DNA from: Actinomadura soli
Lineage (GTDB): Bacteria; Actinomycetota; Actinomycetes; Streptosporangiales; Streptosporangiaceae
DNA length: 64,000 nt
Reading direction: 5' to 3'
Assembly (NCBI RefSeq): GCF_005889715.1
Contig: NZ_VCKW01000007.1
Coordinates: forward strand, 1-64,000
Under the pieces are notes generated by a model. The model was not told the origin of the DNA. It saw only the letters and a list, made by a program, of their open reading frames with translations, and did no database searches. The translations under genes and the position numbers were made by a program. Positions 8,499 to 17,332 of this stretch are shown here, in pieces. Position 1 is the stretch's first letter. Each line of letters starts with the position of its first letter.

Positions 8499-9535
8499 TC
8501 AAAGGGCTCGTTCGTCGGGGTCGGCGGATTGGGTGCTCTCGCCGAGATCAGTGAGCAGCTCGCAAATGCGGCCGGATATGGCTGTGTGGCGTTCGGCCTC
8601 GCGGGGCCAGCCGCGTTCAACGGCGTCCTGGACGAGCTGCTGTTCGCGAACCAGCCGGGCCCGTAGCCGTGGGGCGTACTCGTTGGTGGTGAAGAATTTC
8701 GAGCAGCGCAGATAAAGGTCGCACTCGCACGGCCCCTCAGCGGGGTGCGCAGGCAGTGGCCGAGTTCAAGCTCGGTCTTGAAGTAGTTGGTCTTCAGCCA
8801 GTCGAGGGTGTCTTGATCCAGTTGGTTGGCCAGCAGGGCTTCGGCGGCGGGGCCGGCGACCCGGCCTCCGGCCGCGATCACCTTCTCGTACTGCTCCCGC
8901 AGCACCGGGTCGCTGATGTGGGAGTACGTCGCCGACATCGTCGCACTCCGGTGGCCGAGGATCGCCATGATGGTCTGGATCTGCGCGCCGCCTTCGGCGA
9001 GTTGCGTGCCGACGGTGTGCCGGAATCTGTGCGCGGACACGGTCGGCCGTCCTTGGGTGTCGAGGAGCCCGGCGGCGTGGCAGGCGATCTCCAACGGCTC
9101 GTCGAACAGGTATCCCTTGCCCATGGGCTGCCCGCGGTGCATGAACACCCATCGGACCGCCTGCTGGGCCCAGGTGTCGAAGCGGGCCGCTGGGGCGGCC
9201 GCCTTGGCGAGCTCGATCAGTTCCTGCAGCGCCTCGGCGGCCTGGGGGTGCAGCGGGATCATGCGTTCGGTGTAGGTCTTGCCGACTGGGATCCGCAGCC
9301 GTGGGTAGCCGTCAGGGTAGGTATCCAGGCAGTCGATGGTGAGACGGCGGACTTCGCCCTTGCGGGCGCCGCTCCAGCGCATCAGCAGCGACGCGGTGCG
9401 CTGGTAGGGGTTCTCCAGGCCTTCGATGGCCTTCATCAGCCGGTCCAGCTCGTCACGCGGGATGAACCGCGGCAGCCGGGCCGGCAGCTTCGGCAGGTCG
9501 GAACGGCCGAGCAGCGGGCGGGAGGGCACGTCGAC
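8499..9535 (-). pseudogene. Tyrosine integrase, N-terminally truncated and frameshifted
   Basis: The minus strand encodes a tyrosine recombinase catalytic domain. It starts around LPARLPRFIPRDELDRLM, has the first catalytic Arg in WSGARKGEVRRL, the HxxR box in SAHRFRHTVGTQLAE, GHRS before the final helix, and the nucleophile Tyr in SATYSHISD. A frameshift near 8740 is needed to join GHCLRTP to AEGPCECDLYLRCSKF, a Cys-containing tail typical of actinobacterial integrases, which ends at TGA 8499-8501. The SAM-like core-binding N-terminal domain is absent: the similarity stops at about 9535, where an acetyltransferase fragment begins on the other strand. Confidence 0.82.
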
Positions 9536-9540
9536 ACCCT

Positions 9541-9927
9541 CGCCGTGATGGCCTCGATGCCTGGCTTGAGGCCAAGCTGCTGACCAGAGAAGAAGACAGG
9601 TTCGTGCGTGTGGCCGATCTCGACGGAAGCGCGATCGGCTTCGTTGACGCGGTGTTGGCACGGCCGCATGAAGAGGCCGAACGTCAGTTGCTCCGCGAGC
9701 TTGCGCTTCCTCGGGTGTTGGTCAATGCGCTCGCCGTGCAGCGTGGCCACTGGCGGTCCGGCGCGGGTGCGGGGCTGATGACGGCGGTGGAGCAGTGGGC
9801 CCGTGCACGTGGGGCACATCTGATCACCTTGGACACCTACGCCACCAGCCCGGTATCGGTGCCGTTCTATGAGCGCCGGATGGGATATCACCGGCAGAGC
9901 ATCGTCTTTGCCAAGCGACTTCGCTGA
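9541..9927 (+). CDS. GNAT acetyltransferase, 5'-truncated
   Basis: The frame is protein-like from about 9541 (DAWLEAKLLTREEDRFVRVAD) through GFVDAVLARPHEEAERQLL, the coenzyme-A-binding region RGHWRSGAGAGLMTAVEQWA, ITLDTYATSPVSVPFYERRM and MGYHRQSIVFAKRL. This is a GNAT fold without its first strands. A GTG at 9604 could start a shortened 107-residue protein, but protein-like sequence upstream of it shows that the original gene was longer. The 5' end is cut exactly where the inverted integrase remnant ends. It is probably non-functional. Confidence 0.6.
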   Translation, partial: RRDGLDAWLEAKLLTREEDRFVRVADLDGSAIGFVDAVLARPHEEAERQLLRELALPRVLVNALAVQRGHWRSGAGAGLMTAVEQWARARGAHLITLDTYATSPVSVPFYERRMGYHRQSIVFAKRLR

Positions 9928-9975
9928 GCTTGACCTTTGACCCCTGAGCCTGATCGTTGGGCGATGCGTGCCTAG

Positions 9976-10188
9976 CAGGTCTGGGCCAAGGGCATCAAAC
10001 CGGTCATCGCCCGCCGTGGCAGCCCGCAGGTTCAGGGTTGGGTGTCCCGCTACGTCGTCGAGCACACGACCGGCCTGCTGCACTGGTTCGGCCGCTTGCG
10101 CATCCGCTGGGAGATCCGTGGCGACATCTACCAAGCGTGCATGGCCCTGACCGCAGCCATCATCTGCTGGCGACGCCTCATCCGCTGA
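9976..10188 (+). pseudogene. IS5-family transposase, C-terminal fragment
   Basis: Seventy codons in one frame end at TGA 10186-10188. They read KGIKPVIARRGSPQVQGW, then YVVEHTTGLLHWFGRLRIRW and a final helix ending in CWRRLI. This is the end of IS5/IS1647-type transposases, including the E of the DDE triad in RYVVEHT. The rest of the gene and the terminal repeats are missing. Confidence 0.8.
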
Positions 10189-10193
10189 TTCTG

Positions 10194-10841
10194 TTAGGAC
10201 CTTCTAAGGGGGACGGGGTTGCAGGGCTCCGCCGGGCCGCGCACCTGATAGGAGTTCGTTGCCACTGCCGTCGAGCCGTTGCCGCGGTGCACCGAGAGCG
10301 TCCACAGCAAAGTGTTCCCCGGCTTGATGCGGTCAGGGTGCACAAAGAAGACCGCGCGCTTTTTCCTGTCAGGGCGGAGCCACCCGTCATCCACCGCGCT
10401 CGTGCGGCTGTTGGTTCCCCGGTCGGCGTCGCCACGCGGGAAGACTGAACATCGCATGCCGAAAGGGAGGAGATCGATGTCCGCATTGATTCCCAGCGCG
10501 GCGAGCTTGCGTTCCACCCCGTTCAGCCGGTGCTGGACGGCCTCGGGTGGGCCGGTGAGGTCATCCATCGTCACCTTTATCCGGCCGTCCGGCAAGCGCT
10601 CGGCCGCGTACGCCTGGTCACTACCCGATTCGCCGGCGCCGATCGCGCTCAGGGGCACCGTCACGACCGCTGCGATTCCGACGGTTGCCGCGCCCAGCAC
10701 GTACCGCCGCCGCCACGCCCCGGGGAGGCGTTCCCGCGTCCGTGTCTTCTCCTCGAGCCGGGCTCGGGCCTCGACGACCGCCTCACGCGACGGACCGGGA
10801 CGGGCGTCGTGGTGCTTCCGCAGCATCTGCATCTCGTCCAT
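10194..10841 (-). CDS. Single-pass membrane protein coupled to ECF sigma factor
   Basis: The 215-residue protein starts at ATG 10841, which overlaps the sigma-factor stop (TGATG), so the two are translationally coupled. The N-terminal ~55 residues are charged and cytoplasmic-looking (MLRKHHDARPGPS..., RARLEEKTRTRERL). One TM helix follows (YVLGAATVGIAAVVTVPLSA, about residues 48-68), then an extracytoplasmic domain of about 145 residues. The layout resembles the CU044_5270-type proteins found after actinobacterial ECF sigma genes. It is a candidate anti-sigma or partner protein; no ZAS (HxxxCxxC) zinc motif is present. Confidence 0.75.
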   Translation of the reverse strand: MDEMQMLRKHHDARPGPSREAVVEARARLEEKTRTRERLPGAWRRRYVLGAATVGIAAVVTVPLSAIGAGESGSDQAYAAERLPDGRIKVTMDDLTGPPEAVQHRLNGVERKLAALGINADIDLLPFGMRCSVFPRGDADRGTNSRTSAVDDGWLRPDRKKRAVFFVHPDRIKPGNTLLWTLSVHRGNGSTAVATNSYQVRGPAEPCNPVPLRRS

Positions 10842-11425
10842 CACTCCACGTCTCCTTCGAGTGCCTTGCGCAGCTTGCGCCGCGCCCGATTGAGCCGGGA
10901 ACCGACCGTCCCGGCGCGGATACCGAGGGCTTGCGCGACCTCCTCGTAGCTCAGATCGCCATACGCGACCAGCAGCAAGACGTCGCGGTCTCCCGCGCCC
11001 AAGCCCGCCAGCACCGCCGCCAGCCGGGGCTGCATCCGCTGGGCGCTGACCATCTCGGCCACCCGGTCGGCGTGGTCGGTCTCGGCGGTCGCGCGTCCGG
11101 TCACCCGGTAGGCGCGCGTCTCGGAACGGCGATGCCGCCGAATGAGGTTGGTGGCGATGCCGTACAACCATGCGCGCGCCTGCGGCCGTCCGGCGTCGTA
11201 CTTGTGCCGCAGTGTGAAGGCGGTCAGGAACGTCTCGGCGGCCACGTCATCGGCCGAAGCATCGCCGAGACGGGACGCGACGTAGCGGTGGATCTCCACA
11301 AAGTACCGGTCGAAGATCTCCGAGAACCGCTCAGGAACATCACGGGACGCCACGATCACCTCGGCGTCGCTGGGCTCCGCGGGCACCCTAGCTGGCGCCG
11401 CGGACGTAGGAGCAGTGGCGGTCAT
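10841..11425 (-). CDS. ECF-type RNA polymerase sigma factor
   Basis: The 194-residue product has region 2 (RFSEIFDRYFVEIHRYV, DDVAAETFLTAF, ARAWLYGIATNLIRRHRR) and region 4 (LAGLGAGDRDVLLLVAYGD, LSYEEVAQALGIRAGTVGSR, LNRARRKLRKAL), which is the standard ECF arrangement without region 3. It would direct RNA polymerase to its own promoter set under control of the coupled downstream membrane protein. The first ~30 residues are a flexible Ala/Pro-rich leader. The target promoters are not visible in this window. Confidence 0.92.
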   Translation of the reverse strand: MTATAPTSAAPARVPAEPSDAEVIVASRDVPERFSEIFDRYFVEIHRYVASRLGDASADDVAAETFLTAFTLRHKYDAGRPQARAWLYGIATNLIRRHRRSETRAYRVTGRATAETDHADRVAEMVSAQRMQPRLAAVLAGLGAGDRDVLLLVAYGDLSYEEVAQALGIRAGTVGSRLNRARRKLRKALEGDVE

Positions 11426-11988
11426 GCATCGGCACCTTCCGTATCCCTACGCTGACACCTGTTATTGCCCGCCTGCTCGATCCGTCTTCACGGGAGCGGT
11501 CGAAATCCGGAAGGGGACGGAGGCAGGCTGGACGCCGTTCCGGGCGACCAACAAGATCCGGCACAACACCTTGCGGTCATCCAGCCGCCTACGCCGGGGT
11601 GGCGCTTACGGCGCTCGAGCCTCGGCAGCAGCGGCTCAACCCGCAGCTTGGAACGGTTGCTGAGCGTAGTCGATCTTCTCGGTCTAGCCGAGTGCGCCGT
11701 GCATGCCCCATGTGGCGTGGTTGATCGTGCCGTCGTGGCTGAAGGTGACCGCACGCACCTCGTTCAGGCCACTTTGCTATGCCGGTGAGAACCGGCACCG
11801 TTGTCGGTGAGTTCGGGCACCGGTTGGTGATCGACCGGCCGAAAATGTCGATGAGTTTGGGCACCACTTCGGCTCCGGTGAGTTCGGTGGGAGTGCCAGC
11901 GGTCCGCTGCCACCGCTGCTGGAGCACTGTCATCGGACCTCGGCTTATCCGTTGGTCCTTGCCGGTGGAGTTGAGGCAGGCTCTCTGT
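11426..11988. other. Mostly decayed DNA upstream of the zinc-ribbon gene
   Basis: No complete gene is present. The only recognisable coding trace is a WD40-like tail at 11684-11773 on the minus strand. A further minus-strand stretch near 11810-11930 (RTAGTPTELTGAEVVPKLID) looks coding but is unassigned. No clear promoter was found for the sigma factor gene that starts at 11425. Confidence 0.4.
11684..11773 (-). pseudogene. Possible WD40-repeat C-terminal scrap
   Basis: About 28 codons on the minus strand read SGLNEVRAVTFSHDGTIN followed by HATWGMHGALG and a TAG at 11684-11686. VRAVTFSHDG is the typical start of a WD40 blade, and a stop shortly after suits the last blade of a repeat protein. 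An in-frame stop lies directly upstream, so only this scrap survives. Confidence 0.35.
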
Positions 11989-12561
11989 GTGAACCGCTAC
12001 CACTACGTCGGCCCTGCCGAAATTCGCGAACGAGTTCGAACCAGCGGCCCCGGACGCGCGATCGCTTGCTATGGCGACCTCGCCGCCTGGCTAGAAGGTC
12101 AGACCCAGGACGATCGAGAGAACCCGTTCACCTTTGTCGTCGATGTGACCATGACACTGGTGCTCGCGCCGCAGCGAAGTGAACACGTTGCTTGCGCGGG
12201 CGGCGGCCCGGTCCTGAGCGCCGGTGAGGTGACGTTCGCTCGCGAGCGAGGCCAGTGGCTGGTCTTTGAGATCAGTAATCAGTCCACCGGTTACTGTCCC
12301 GACGTCACCTCGTGGGCAGCGGTCGAGGTCGCCCTCGATCGCATTGGCATCGATCATCCCCGCGCCTTTACTCACCCGATAGAGTTCCGCCGCTGTCCGC
12401 GATGCCGACAGCGCAACATCGTCAAGGATGATCACTTCGTCTGCGCTGTTTGCCAAGCGCCGCTGCCCAGCACCTGGAACGTGGACGAACCAGACGACGA
12501 GGCCACCGGGTTCGTTCACGATGCCCCAAGTTCGATGGCGACAAGGAACCGCCAGCCTTGA
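11989..12561 (+). CDS. Hypothetical protein with C-terminal zinc ribbon
   Basis: From GTG 11989 the frame gives 190 residues beginning NRYHYVGPAEIRERVRTS. A beta-rich middle follows (FTFVVDVTMTLVLAPQRSE, GEVTFARERGQWLVFEISNQ). Near the C terminus CPRCRQRNIVKDDHFVCAVC forms a CxxC-x12-CxxC zinc ribbon followed by a short PLPSTWN tail. ATG 11779 would add an unlikely extension, so GTG 11989 is preferred. The family recurs in actinomycetes as far as I can tell, but no function is known to me. Confidence 0.65.
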   Translation: MNRYHYVGPAEIRERVRTSGPGRAIACYGDLAAWLEGQTQDDRENPFTFVVDVTMTLVLAPQRSEHVACAGGGPVLSAGEVTFARERGQWLVFEISNQSTGYCPDVTSWAAVEVALDRIGIDHPRAFTHPIEFRRCPRCRQRNIVKDDHFVCAVCQAPLPSTWNVDEPDDEATGFVHDAPSSMATRNRQP

Positions 12562-12638
12562 TACTCGATCTGAGACACCGCAGGTCAGCACCCGCTCTGG
12601 GGGTCTTGTCTTCATCGACGCAGGACACCGGCTGCGGG

Positions 12639-12783
12639 TCAGCCGGCGACGCGTGCGGCCTGAGCGCGGGCCTGGGCGAGCCGGTAGGAGTCGGTGCCGG
12701 TTTCGATGATGGTCCCGTGGTAGGTGAGCCGGTCGACGATGGCGGAGCAGAGGCGGGGGTCGGTGAAGGTCTTCCAGACATAG
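12639..12783 (-). pseudogene. IS21 helper ATPase (IstB) C-terminal fragment
   Basis: The minus strand encodes the final 47 residues of an IstB-type protein: the FTDPRLCSAIVDRLTYHG segment and IIETGTDSYRLAQARAQ, ending at TGA 12639-12641. The C-terminal helix 'DRL.....I.E..GDSYR' is the conserved end of IS21-family helper proteins. The Walker A and B motifs lie upstream and are gone. Confidence 0.75.
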
Positions 12784-12854
12784 GAACAGCCTTCTCGTGA
12801 TCATGTACTCCGGCGTAGAAGACGTGATCGAGACGAAGACCGTGGGGGGTCGAT

Positions 12855-13095
12855 TCCGCTGGAGGCGCGTGCTGATGTCGATGGGCTGGGGGTGTTGTCC
12901 GGTTTCCGGATGGAGTTCTATGGGTGCCTGACAGCGCGGCGGGACGTGTTGTTCGAGCCGGCCGACGCGGTGTTGGCACCGACGGGCCGGTGAGGACGCT
13001 GGTCGATCTCACGCTCGCGCCCGAGCATCGGCGGGGTCATGGCGCACTGTATGACGCGATCAACTGCGGCCGACTCGATGTTGCCCGGCTGCGCT
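12855..13095 (+). pseudogene. Transposase N-terminal fragment (streptomycete DDE type)
   Basis: Two frames joined by one slip near 12970 read ADVDGLGVLSGFRMEFYGC, LTARRDVLFEPADAVL, then DGPVRTLVDLTLAPEHRRG, HGALYDAINCGRLDVARLRW. This is the start of a DDE transposase widespread in streptomycetes and relatives. The catalytic part is missing; at about 13091 the sequence changes abruptly into a piece of a different transposase. Confidence 0.7.
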
Positions 13096-13258
13096 GGAGA
13101 CGATCAGCGCGGCGCTGGAAGAGCTGGCCCGCGATGCCCCGCACCTTCTTGACGATCTGATCGACGAGGACTGGGCAAAGCAGTACGGTCGTCCGGTCCG
13201 CCTGGTCAGCCAGCCCTCCCGTCCGGCCACCGGCTCAAGCAGGCCAGCGGCGCAGACA
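13091..13258 (+). pseudogene. IS1182-family transposase internal fragment
   Basis: The frame reads ALETISAALEELARDAPHLL, DDLIDEDWAKQYGRPVRL and SQPSRPAT, which is the conserved interior of IS1182-family transposases. A one-base loss after GGCC at about 13230 breaks the frame (the family motif continues with RLKQAG). From 13313 a further coding-like frame runs towards 13495 and overlaps the end of the acyl-CoA synthetase gene; I could not identify it. Confidence 0.7.
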
Positions 13259-13460
13259 CAGGTTGCAACTCTCCACGCACCGCCCACCATGTCAAACCGC
13301 AGCTCAGCGACCGCGTGACGAGTATTGAAGCGGCACACGCTTGGGCGGACGTCGGTCCACACCGCTTCAACACGCTCAACACCCGGACGACCCGGGAGAT
13401 CTACGAGGCGGAAGCCCGCGCCCATCTCCACGCAGCAGCCATCGCTGCCGAGGGCTTTGA

Positions 13461-14993
13461 TCAGTTGACCCGGCGGGCACGCCCGGCCCAGTAGGGCTCC
13501 CGCAGCTTGTATTTCTGCAGCTTGCCGGTGGCGGTGCGGGCCAGTTCGGTACGGAACTCCACTGAGGTCGGCGCCTTGTAGCGGGCGAGTCGTTGCTTGC
13601 ACCAGTCGATCAGCTCGGCCTCGGTGACCTGCTCGGTCGCCGGCACCACCAGGGCTTTGATGGTCTCGCCCCATTTTTCATCGGGCACTCCGATCACCGC
13701 GACCTCGGTCACGGCGGGATGATCGAACAGTGCGTCCTCCACCTCGACCGAAGAAACGTTCTCACCCCCGGTGATGATCACGTCCTTCTCGCGGTCGCTG
13801 ATCGTCAGGTAGCCGTCCTGCCCCAGGCTGCCGCCGTCACCCGTGTGGAACCAACCGCCCTTCAACGCGTGCGAGGTCTCCTCGGGCTGCTGCCAGTACC
13901 CTTCCATCACCGTGTTCGACCGCGCCAGCACCTCGCCTGAGGCCGACGTCCGCAGTGTCACGCCGAGCACGGGTCCCCCGGCCCGCGCGAGTTTCTCCGC
14001 TCGTTGCCGCAGGTCGAGCCCATCCCACTCGGCGCGCGCCCGGTTGACCGTCAGCAGTGGTGAGGTCTCGGTCAGCCCGTAGATCTGGATGAACTCCCAC
14101 CCCAGCACAGTCTCGACGCGGGCGATGGTATGGGTGGGCGGTGGCGCCCCCGCGACGATGACGCGCAGCCGGTCGCGACCGGGTATCTCGCCGTCCCAGT
14201 CCTCGGCGGCGGCCAGTACGGCGTTGACCACGGCCGGGGCCGCGCACATCACCGTGACTCCGTGTTCGGCCACCCGCCGGAGGATCTCCGCGCCGTCGAC
14301 CTTGCGGAGCATGACGTGACGGGCGCCCATGCCGGTCATCCCGAAGACCATTCCCCACCCGTTGACATGGAACATCGGCAGGGTGTGCAGGTAGACATCG
14401 CGGTCGGTCACCCCGGTGTGGAGCGCGAAGGTGGTCGCATTCACCCAGATGTTGCGGTGGGTGAGCTGAACGCCCTTCGGGCGGGCGGTGGTGCCGCTGG
14501 TGTAGTTGATCGTGGCGGTGGCGTTCTCGTCCGGCTGCCACGGCTCTGGCTCGAAGCCGAACCGGTACAGCTCGGCGTCGGCGGTCTCACCGAGGGTGAA
14601 CCGATGCCGGCAGGACACCGGCGCTAGCGTGTCCGCCAGTTCCGGATCCATGAGGAGCACCTCAGCACCCGAGTCCTCCACGATGTAGGACGCCTCGTGG
14701 GCCGACAAGCGGAAATTGATCGGCACCAACACGCGGCCGTAGCCACTGACCCCGAAGAACGATGTCAGCAGCCGGGCGCTGTTGTGCGACACGATGGCCA
14801 CTCGTTTCCCGTGCCCGACCCCGAGGGCGTCCAGTCCGGCCGCTTGCGCCGCCGCGAGTTCCGCCACGCGCCGGTAGGTCAGCCGCTGCCACGCCTGCGC
14901 CGACCGGCCGGGCTCGTCGACAATGCCGATGCGATCTGGATAGACGGTCACGGCGCGGTCGAGAAAGTCACGAATCCCGAACGGGACGAGCAT
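13461..14993 (-). CDS. AMP-dependent acyl-CoA synthetase/ligase
   Basis: The 510-residue enzyme activates a carboxylic acid to its acyl-CoA via an acyl-adenylate. Motifs appear in the standard order: ATP-binding P-loop YTSGTTARPKGVQLTH near residue 165, FHVNGWG, IYGLTETSP near 300, TGDGGSLGQDGYLTISDREK near 390-410, and the C-terminal catalytic Lys in RTATGKLQKYKLRE. An AGGAGG site lies just upstream of ATG 14993. It is the last gene of the minus-strand arm, 138 bp after the SDR gene. The substrate is unknown; the acyl pocket suggests neither a clear fatty-acid nor a clear aryl-acid specialist. Confidence 0.9.
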   Translation of the reverse strand: MLVPFGIRDFLDRAVTVYPDRIGIVDEPGRSAQAWQRLTYRRVAELAAAQAAGLDALGVGHGKRVAIVSHNSARLLTSFFGVSGYGRVLVPINFRLSAHEASYIVEDSGAEVLLMDPELADTLAPVSCRHRFTLGETADAELYRFGFEPEPWQPDENATATINYTSGTTARPKGVQLTHRNIWVNATTFALHTGVTDRDVYLHTLPMFHVNGWGMVFGMTGMGARHVMLRKVDGAEILRRVAEHGVTVMCAAPAVVNAVLAAAEDWDGEIPGRDRLRVIVAGAPPPTHTIARVETVLGWEFIQIYGLTETSPLLTVNRARAEWDGLDLRQRAEKLARAGGPVLGVTLRTSASGEVLARSNTVMEGYWQQPEETSHALKGGWFHTGDGGSLGQDGYLTISDREKDVIITGGENVSSVEVEDALFDHPAVTEVAVIGVPDEKWGETIKALVVPATEQVTEAELIDWCKQRLARYKAPTSVEFRTELARTATGKLQKYKLREPYWAGRARRVN

Positions 14994-15131
14994 GCGGTCC
15001 TCCTGCTACCCGGATGATGACGGCGTTCCTGCCGACCCAGACCCCGCACGGCATCGCAGGCGCGGACCGCGAGGGCGTCCGCGTCCGCCGCGCCGCGTTG
15101 ATGTGCTTCATGCCGGGCCCTTGGCCAGCTC

Positions 15132-15884
15132 TCAGCTTTCCCGCGCTCCCTCGTCCTCTCGTCCAGAGAACGGAAGAATGGTGATCTCGCTGCAGCACAC
15201 TCCAGGGGGCTGCTCCAGCGCGAACCGCACCGCGCGCGCGACGTCGGCGGGATCGAGCAAGCCCGGATAGCCGTCGTAATAGGCGGCGGCCCTGGCCTCG
15301 TCGCCGTGCCAGCGCGCGGCGGCGAAGCCCGTCCGGGTCATGCCCGGAAGCACCTCCGTCACGCGCACCCCGATCTCGGCGCACTCCTCACGCAGCGCCT
15401 CGGTGAAACCGCGCACCGCGAACTTGCTGGCGCTGTAGGCGGCGAGCCCCGCCGCGGGCCGGACGCCGTTCACCGACCCGATGTTGACCACGTCCGCCGG
15501 ACTCGCCTTGGCCAGCGACGGCAGCATCGCGTGGGTGAGCCGGAGCAGGCCGACGGTGTTGGTTTCCAGCACCGAGACGGCGTCGTCGATGTCCGATCGG
15601 TGGAAGGGGGTCCGGCCGCCGATATCGTGCCCGGCGCAGTTGACGAGCGCGTGCAGGTCCATCGCGCCGTTCCGGACGGTTCGGGCGAGGCGGGCGACGG
15701 ACTCCGCGTCGGTGACGTCCACGGCGACGGGGACGCAGGCGGGGCCGAGCCGCTCAGCAAGGGCGGCCAGCGCATCCAGCCGGCGGGCTGCGATCGTGAC
15801 GTGCCAGCCGGAGCGCAGCAGGGTCTGCGCGACGGCCGCTCCGATGCCGCTCGACGCGCCCACCACCAGAGCGTGCCTGCTCAC
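15132..15884 (-). CDS. Short-chain dehydrogenase/reductase
   Basis: This is a classical SDR of 250 residues with the cofactor motif VVGASSGIG at the N terminus, NCAG (structural strand 4), the catalytic Ser in NIGSVNGVRP and the Tyr-Lys pair in YSASKFAV, then LPGMTRTGFA. A basic Arg-Arg after strand 2 (IAARRLDALAAL) suggests NADP(H) preference. I choose GTG 15884 because it overlaps the amidase stop as GTGA; an ATG at 15905 would overlap by 25 bases. It probably oxidises or reduces an alcohol/carbonyl intermediate made by the upstream enzymes. Confidence 0.9.
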   Translation of the reverse strand: MSRHALVVGASSGIGAAVAQTLLRSGWHVTIAARRLDALAALAERLGPACVPVAVDVTDAESVARLARTVRNGAMDLHALVNCAGHDIGGRTPFHRSDIDDAVSVLETNTVGLLRLTHAMLPSLAKASPADVVNIGSVNGVRPAAGLAAYSASKFAVRGFTEALREECAEIGVRVTEVLPGMTRTGFAAARWHGDEARAAAYYDGYPGLLDPADVARAVRFALEQPPGVCCSEITILPFSGREDEGARES

Positions 15885-17332
15885 CGGGCACCCCGCTGGG
15901 GGCACGCCGACCGGCCCGGCTCCTCGGGAAGCCCGGCGGGCCGGTCGAGGAGCGGGGGGTGCACCGGCCAGGGCCGGGCTTCCTCGAACCGCGCCGCCGC
16001 CGCTATCACCCGGTCGTCACGATGCCGATCGGCGACGATCTGCAGGCCCACGGGCAGCCCCGCATGGTCGAGGCCGCAGGGGACACTGGCCGCCGGATGC
16101 CCGGTGAGGTTGAACGGGTAGGTGAACGGCAACCGGTCGAACAGCGGGGTCTCCGGCTCCACGTCGGCCGGCCACGCGGTGGCCGGCATGGTGGGGGTGA
16201 GCAGCAGGTCGTAGGTGTCGAACAGTTGCCGTACGCGGTCGTAGAGCTCGGCCCGGCGGGCGAGGAGCCGCCGGTACTCCATCGCGCTGCGCCCGTGCCC
16301 GTCGCGCACGTACGCCAGAAGGCTCGGCTCGATCCAGTCGGGACGTTCCTCGGCACTCTCCGCGAAGCGGGCGACGAAGTGGATCGCCCAGGTGGGATGA
16401 ATGATCTCTCGGGCGAGACGCCCCCATCCGATTCGCACCTCCTCCACGGAGGCTCCGAGTCGCTCGAACAGCAGGGCGGCCCGCGCGCTGACCTCGCCGA
16501 CGGTGGCGTCCACCGTCGCGTGGCCGAGGTCGGGACTCCAGGCCACGCGCAGGCCACGCACAGATCCACGGCACGCCTCGATGAAGTCGGGCGGTTCCCG
16601 GTCGATCGACAGCGGATCCCGCCGGTCGGGGCCCGCGAGAACGTTGAGCATGAGAGCGGCGTCGGTCACGGTCGTGGTGAGCGTGCCGGCGGTGGCCAGC
16701 CCGGCGTACCAGTCACTGCTCGGCCACTTGGGGATCAGCCCGTTGGACGGCTTGACCCCGACCGCCCCGCAGAAGGAGGCGGGGATGCGGACCGAGCCCC
16801 CGCCGTCCCCGCCCTGTGCCAGCGAGCCGAGCCCCGCGGCGACCGCGGCGGCGGCGCCACCCGAGGACCCGCCCGGGGTACGGGTCGGATCCCAGGGATT
16901 CCTGGTGGGCGGGCCCAGCAGGTTGTCGGTCATGTCCTTGTAGCCGGCATGCGGCGTGTTCGTCTTGCCCAGCAGGGGCGAACCGGTGGCGCCCAGCCGC
17001 GCGACGACCAGCGAGTCGTGGCCGGGAACGTGGTCCTTGGCCCACATCGAGCCGCCGGTCGTGCGAATTCCGGCGGTGGGTTCCAGGTCCTTGATCGAGT
17101 GCGGGACGCCGTCAAGCGGGCCGAGGCGCTCCCCTCGCAGGGCACGGGCCTCCGCCGCCTTGGCGTCCCGGCGAGCCCGTTCCGGGGTGACCGTGATGAA
17201 CGCGTTGAGGTGCGGGTTCAGCTCGTCGATGCGCTCAAGGAGTGCCTCGGTGAGTTCGACCGGGGAGAGTTCTCTCGCCTCGATGAGCGTTCCGGACTCG
17301 TGCGCGGACAACCGCCACAATTCGCTGCTCAC
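15881..17332 (-). CDS. Amidase (amidase-signature family)
   Basis: The 483-residue protein carries the complete amidase signature: catalytic Lys in VPHSIKDLEPTAG, GTGSP..GKTNTPHAG-type spacing, the Ser-rich core PGGSSGGAAAAVAAGLGS with the cis-Ser, and the nucleophile Ser in GGDGGGSVRIPASFCG. It hydrolyses an amide to acid and ammonia or amine. GTG 17332 overlaps the aminotransferase stop (GTGA). The last ~15 residues are Arg-rich and overlap the SDR start. A second, distantly similar amidase lies at 32927-34357 in the other catabolic operon. Confidence 0.92.
   Translation of the reverse strand: MSSELWRLSAHESGTLIEARELSPVELTEALLERIDELNPHLNAFITVTPERARRDAKAAEARALRGERLGPLDGVPHSIKDLEPTAGIRTTGGSMWAKDHVPGHDSLVVARLGATGSPLLGKTNTPHAGYKDMTDNLLGPPTRNPWDPTRTPGGSSGGAAAAVAAGLGSLAQGGDGGGSVRIPASFCGAVGVKPSNGLIPKWPSSDWYAGLATAGTLTTTVTDAALMLNVLAGPDRRDPLSIDREPPDFIEACRGSVRGLRVAWSPDLGHATVDATVGEVSARAALLFERLGASVEEVRIGWGRLAREIIHPTWAIHFVARFAESAEERPDWIEPSLLAYVRDGHGRSAMEYRRLLARRAELYDRVRQLFDTYDLLLTPTMPATAWPADVEPETPLFDRLPFTYPFNLTGHPAASVPCGLDHAGLPVGLQIVADRHRDDRVIAAAARFEEARPWPVHPPLLDRPAGLPEEPGRSACPQRGAR

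Noticed and set aside
13313-13495. Plus-strand coding-like frame after the IS1182 fragment
   Set aside because: It overlaps the last codons of the acyl-CoA synthetase, no family is recognised and its 5' end is undefined.
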